Shown here: positions 5,938 through 6,055 of the stretch, piece by piece
Numbering within the stretch: position 1 is the first letter of the stretch
How the letters are laid out: every line of letters starts with the position of its first letter
Assembly: GCA_900770275.1 (NCBI GenBank)
Contig: CAAGJS010000047.1
Span: forward strand, 1 to 6,055
Origin: Erysipelotrichaceae bacterium
GTDB lineage: Bacteria; Bacillota_I; Bacilli_A; Erysipelotrichales; Erysipelotrichaceae
DNA: 6,055 bases
Direction: 5' to 3'
Program-made: the position numbers and the translations under genes
The notes under the pieces: model-generated
Databases searched by the model: none
The model's input: only the letters and a program-made list of their open reading frames with translations
Told to the model about the DNA's origin: nothing

Positions 5938-5969
5938 AACAAAATGACGAAGGAAAAACACCTTCGTCA
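5938..5969 (-). terminator. Rho-independent terminator, minus strand
   Basis: On the minus strand TGACGAAGG (5969-5961) pairs perfectly with CCTTCGTCA (5953-5945) around a seven-base, T-rich loop. Flanking bases extend the stem by up to four weaker pairs. The T-rich tail TTTTGTT follows at 5944-5938. Plus-strand reading has no T tail. It lies about 30 bases after the stop codon at 6001-5999, the usual distance for ending a gene that enters from the right. Confidence 0.75.
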
Positions 5970-5998
5970 CCTTAAAGACTCTGTCGGCTATAATGAGC

Positions 5999-6055
5999 TC
6001 AAAGGTTCCCATCATTATGCCGATCAGTGAAGATATAGCCCGCCCGATTTTCAAT
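5999..6055 (-). CDS. C-terminal tail of an unidentified minus-strand gene (partial)
   Basis: From the right edge one minus-strand frame reads IENRAGYIFTDRHNDGNL and stops with TGA at 6001-5999. About 30 bases later comes a strong minus-strand terminator, which makes a gene end here likely. Eighteen residues are too few to name a family. The competing frame (6054 onwards) starts with a hydrophobic stretch but runs straight through the terminator, so it is less likely. The gene body lies outside the window. Confidence 0.4.
   Translation of the reverse strand: MENRAGYIFTDRHNDGNL

Larger units (their letters stand above)
5727..6055. other. Intergenic stretch without a convincing complete gene
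   Basis: About 330 bases separate the Sel1-repeat gene from the right edge. All plus-strand frames are broken by stops. One minus-strand frame is open from 6054 to 5740, but it runs through both terminator hairpins and matches no family I recognise. What can be supported is two minus-strand terminator-like hairpins, a likely 18-codon gene tail at the edge, and a fold-prone segment between the hairpins. The stretch looks richer in A and T than the neighbouring genes. Confidence 0.6.

Noticed and set aside
5740..6054. A 104-codon open frame on the minus strand beginning with a hydrophobic stretch
   Set aside because: It runs through two terminator-like hairpins and their T tracts, starts with TTG at the window edge, and its sequence resembles no family I know.

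Overview
The window looks like ordinary chromosome from a low-to-mid GC Bacillota (Firmicutes), possibly an Erysipelotrichia- or Clostridia-like gut anaerobe. The evidence is GGAG-type ribosome binding sites, a Bacillota-style CcpA (cre) operator, and a three-gene FAD/iron-sulphur dehydrogenase operon of the kind common in fermentative Firmicutes. The lineage is inferred from gene content, because there is no rRNA or other marker gene. No mobile element, CRISPR array, tRNA or rRNA was recognised.

Layout. Most genes lie on the minus strand, so they read right to left. (1) 1-452: the start of a polytopic membrane protein, probably a GT39-like glycosyltransferase, cut by the left edge. (2) 557-3612: a tight operon transcribed in the order GlpA-like FAD dehydrogenase with a C-terminal BFD-type [2Fe-2S] domain (2182-3612), FAD/NAD(P) oxidoreductase (924-2180), and a DUF1667 four-cysteine protein (557-922). 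The gaps between these genes are one base each. (3) 3642-3670: the operon promoter, overlapped by a near-consensus cre site at 3643-3657. (4) 3689-5029: a membrane-anchored SGNH/GDSL hydrolase with a long Pro/Thr/Ser/Ala-rich tail. (5) 5030-5102: a compact divergent promoter region. (6) 5103-5726 on the plus strand: a small cytoplasmic Sel1-repeat protein. (7) 5727-6055: about 330 bases with no convincing complete gene. It holds two minus-strand intrinsic terminators, the likely tail of a minus-strand gene entering from the right edge, and between the terminators a fold-prone stretch that may be a small RNA.

How the genes work together. The three redox proteins probably form one complex. The first would oxidise glycerol-3-phosphate or a similar 2-hydroxyacid/polyol-phosphate at FAD and pass electrons through its [2Fe-2S] domain to the second flavoprotein, with the DUF1667 protein as an extra Fe-S subunit in the place that GlpC takes in enterobacterial GlpABC. 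The cre site says the operon is probably shut off when preferred sugars are available. The hydrolase and the membrane glycosyltransferase-like gene suggest cell-envelope glycopolymer work, but no direct link between them is visible.

The most interesting points are the cre/-10 overlap, the DUF1667-for-GlpC arrangement, the two divergent genes that both seem to be transcribed without leaders, and the candidate structured RNA between two terminators.
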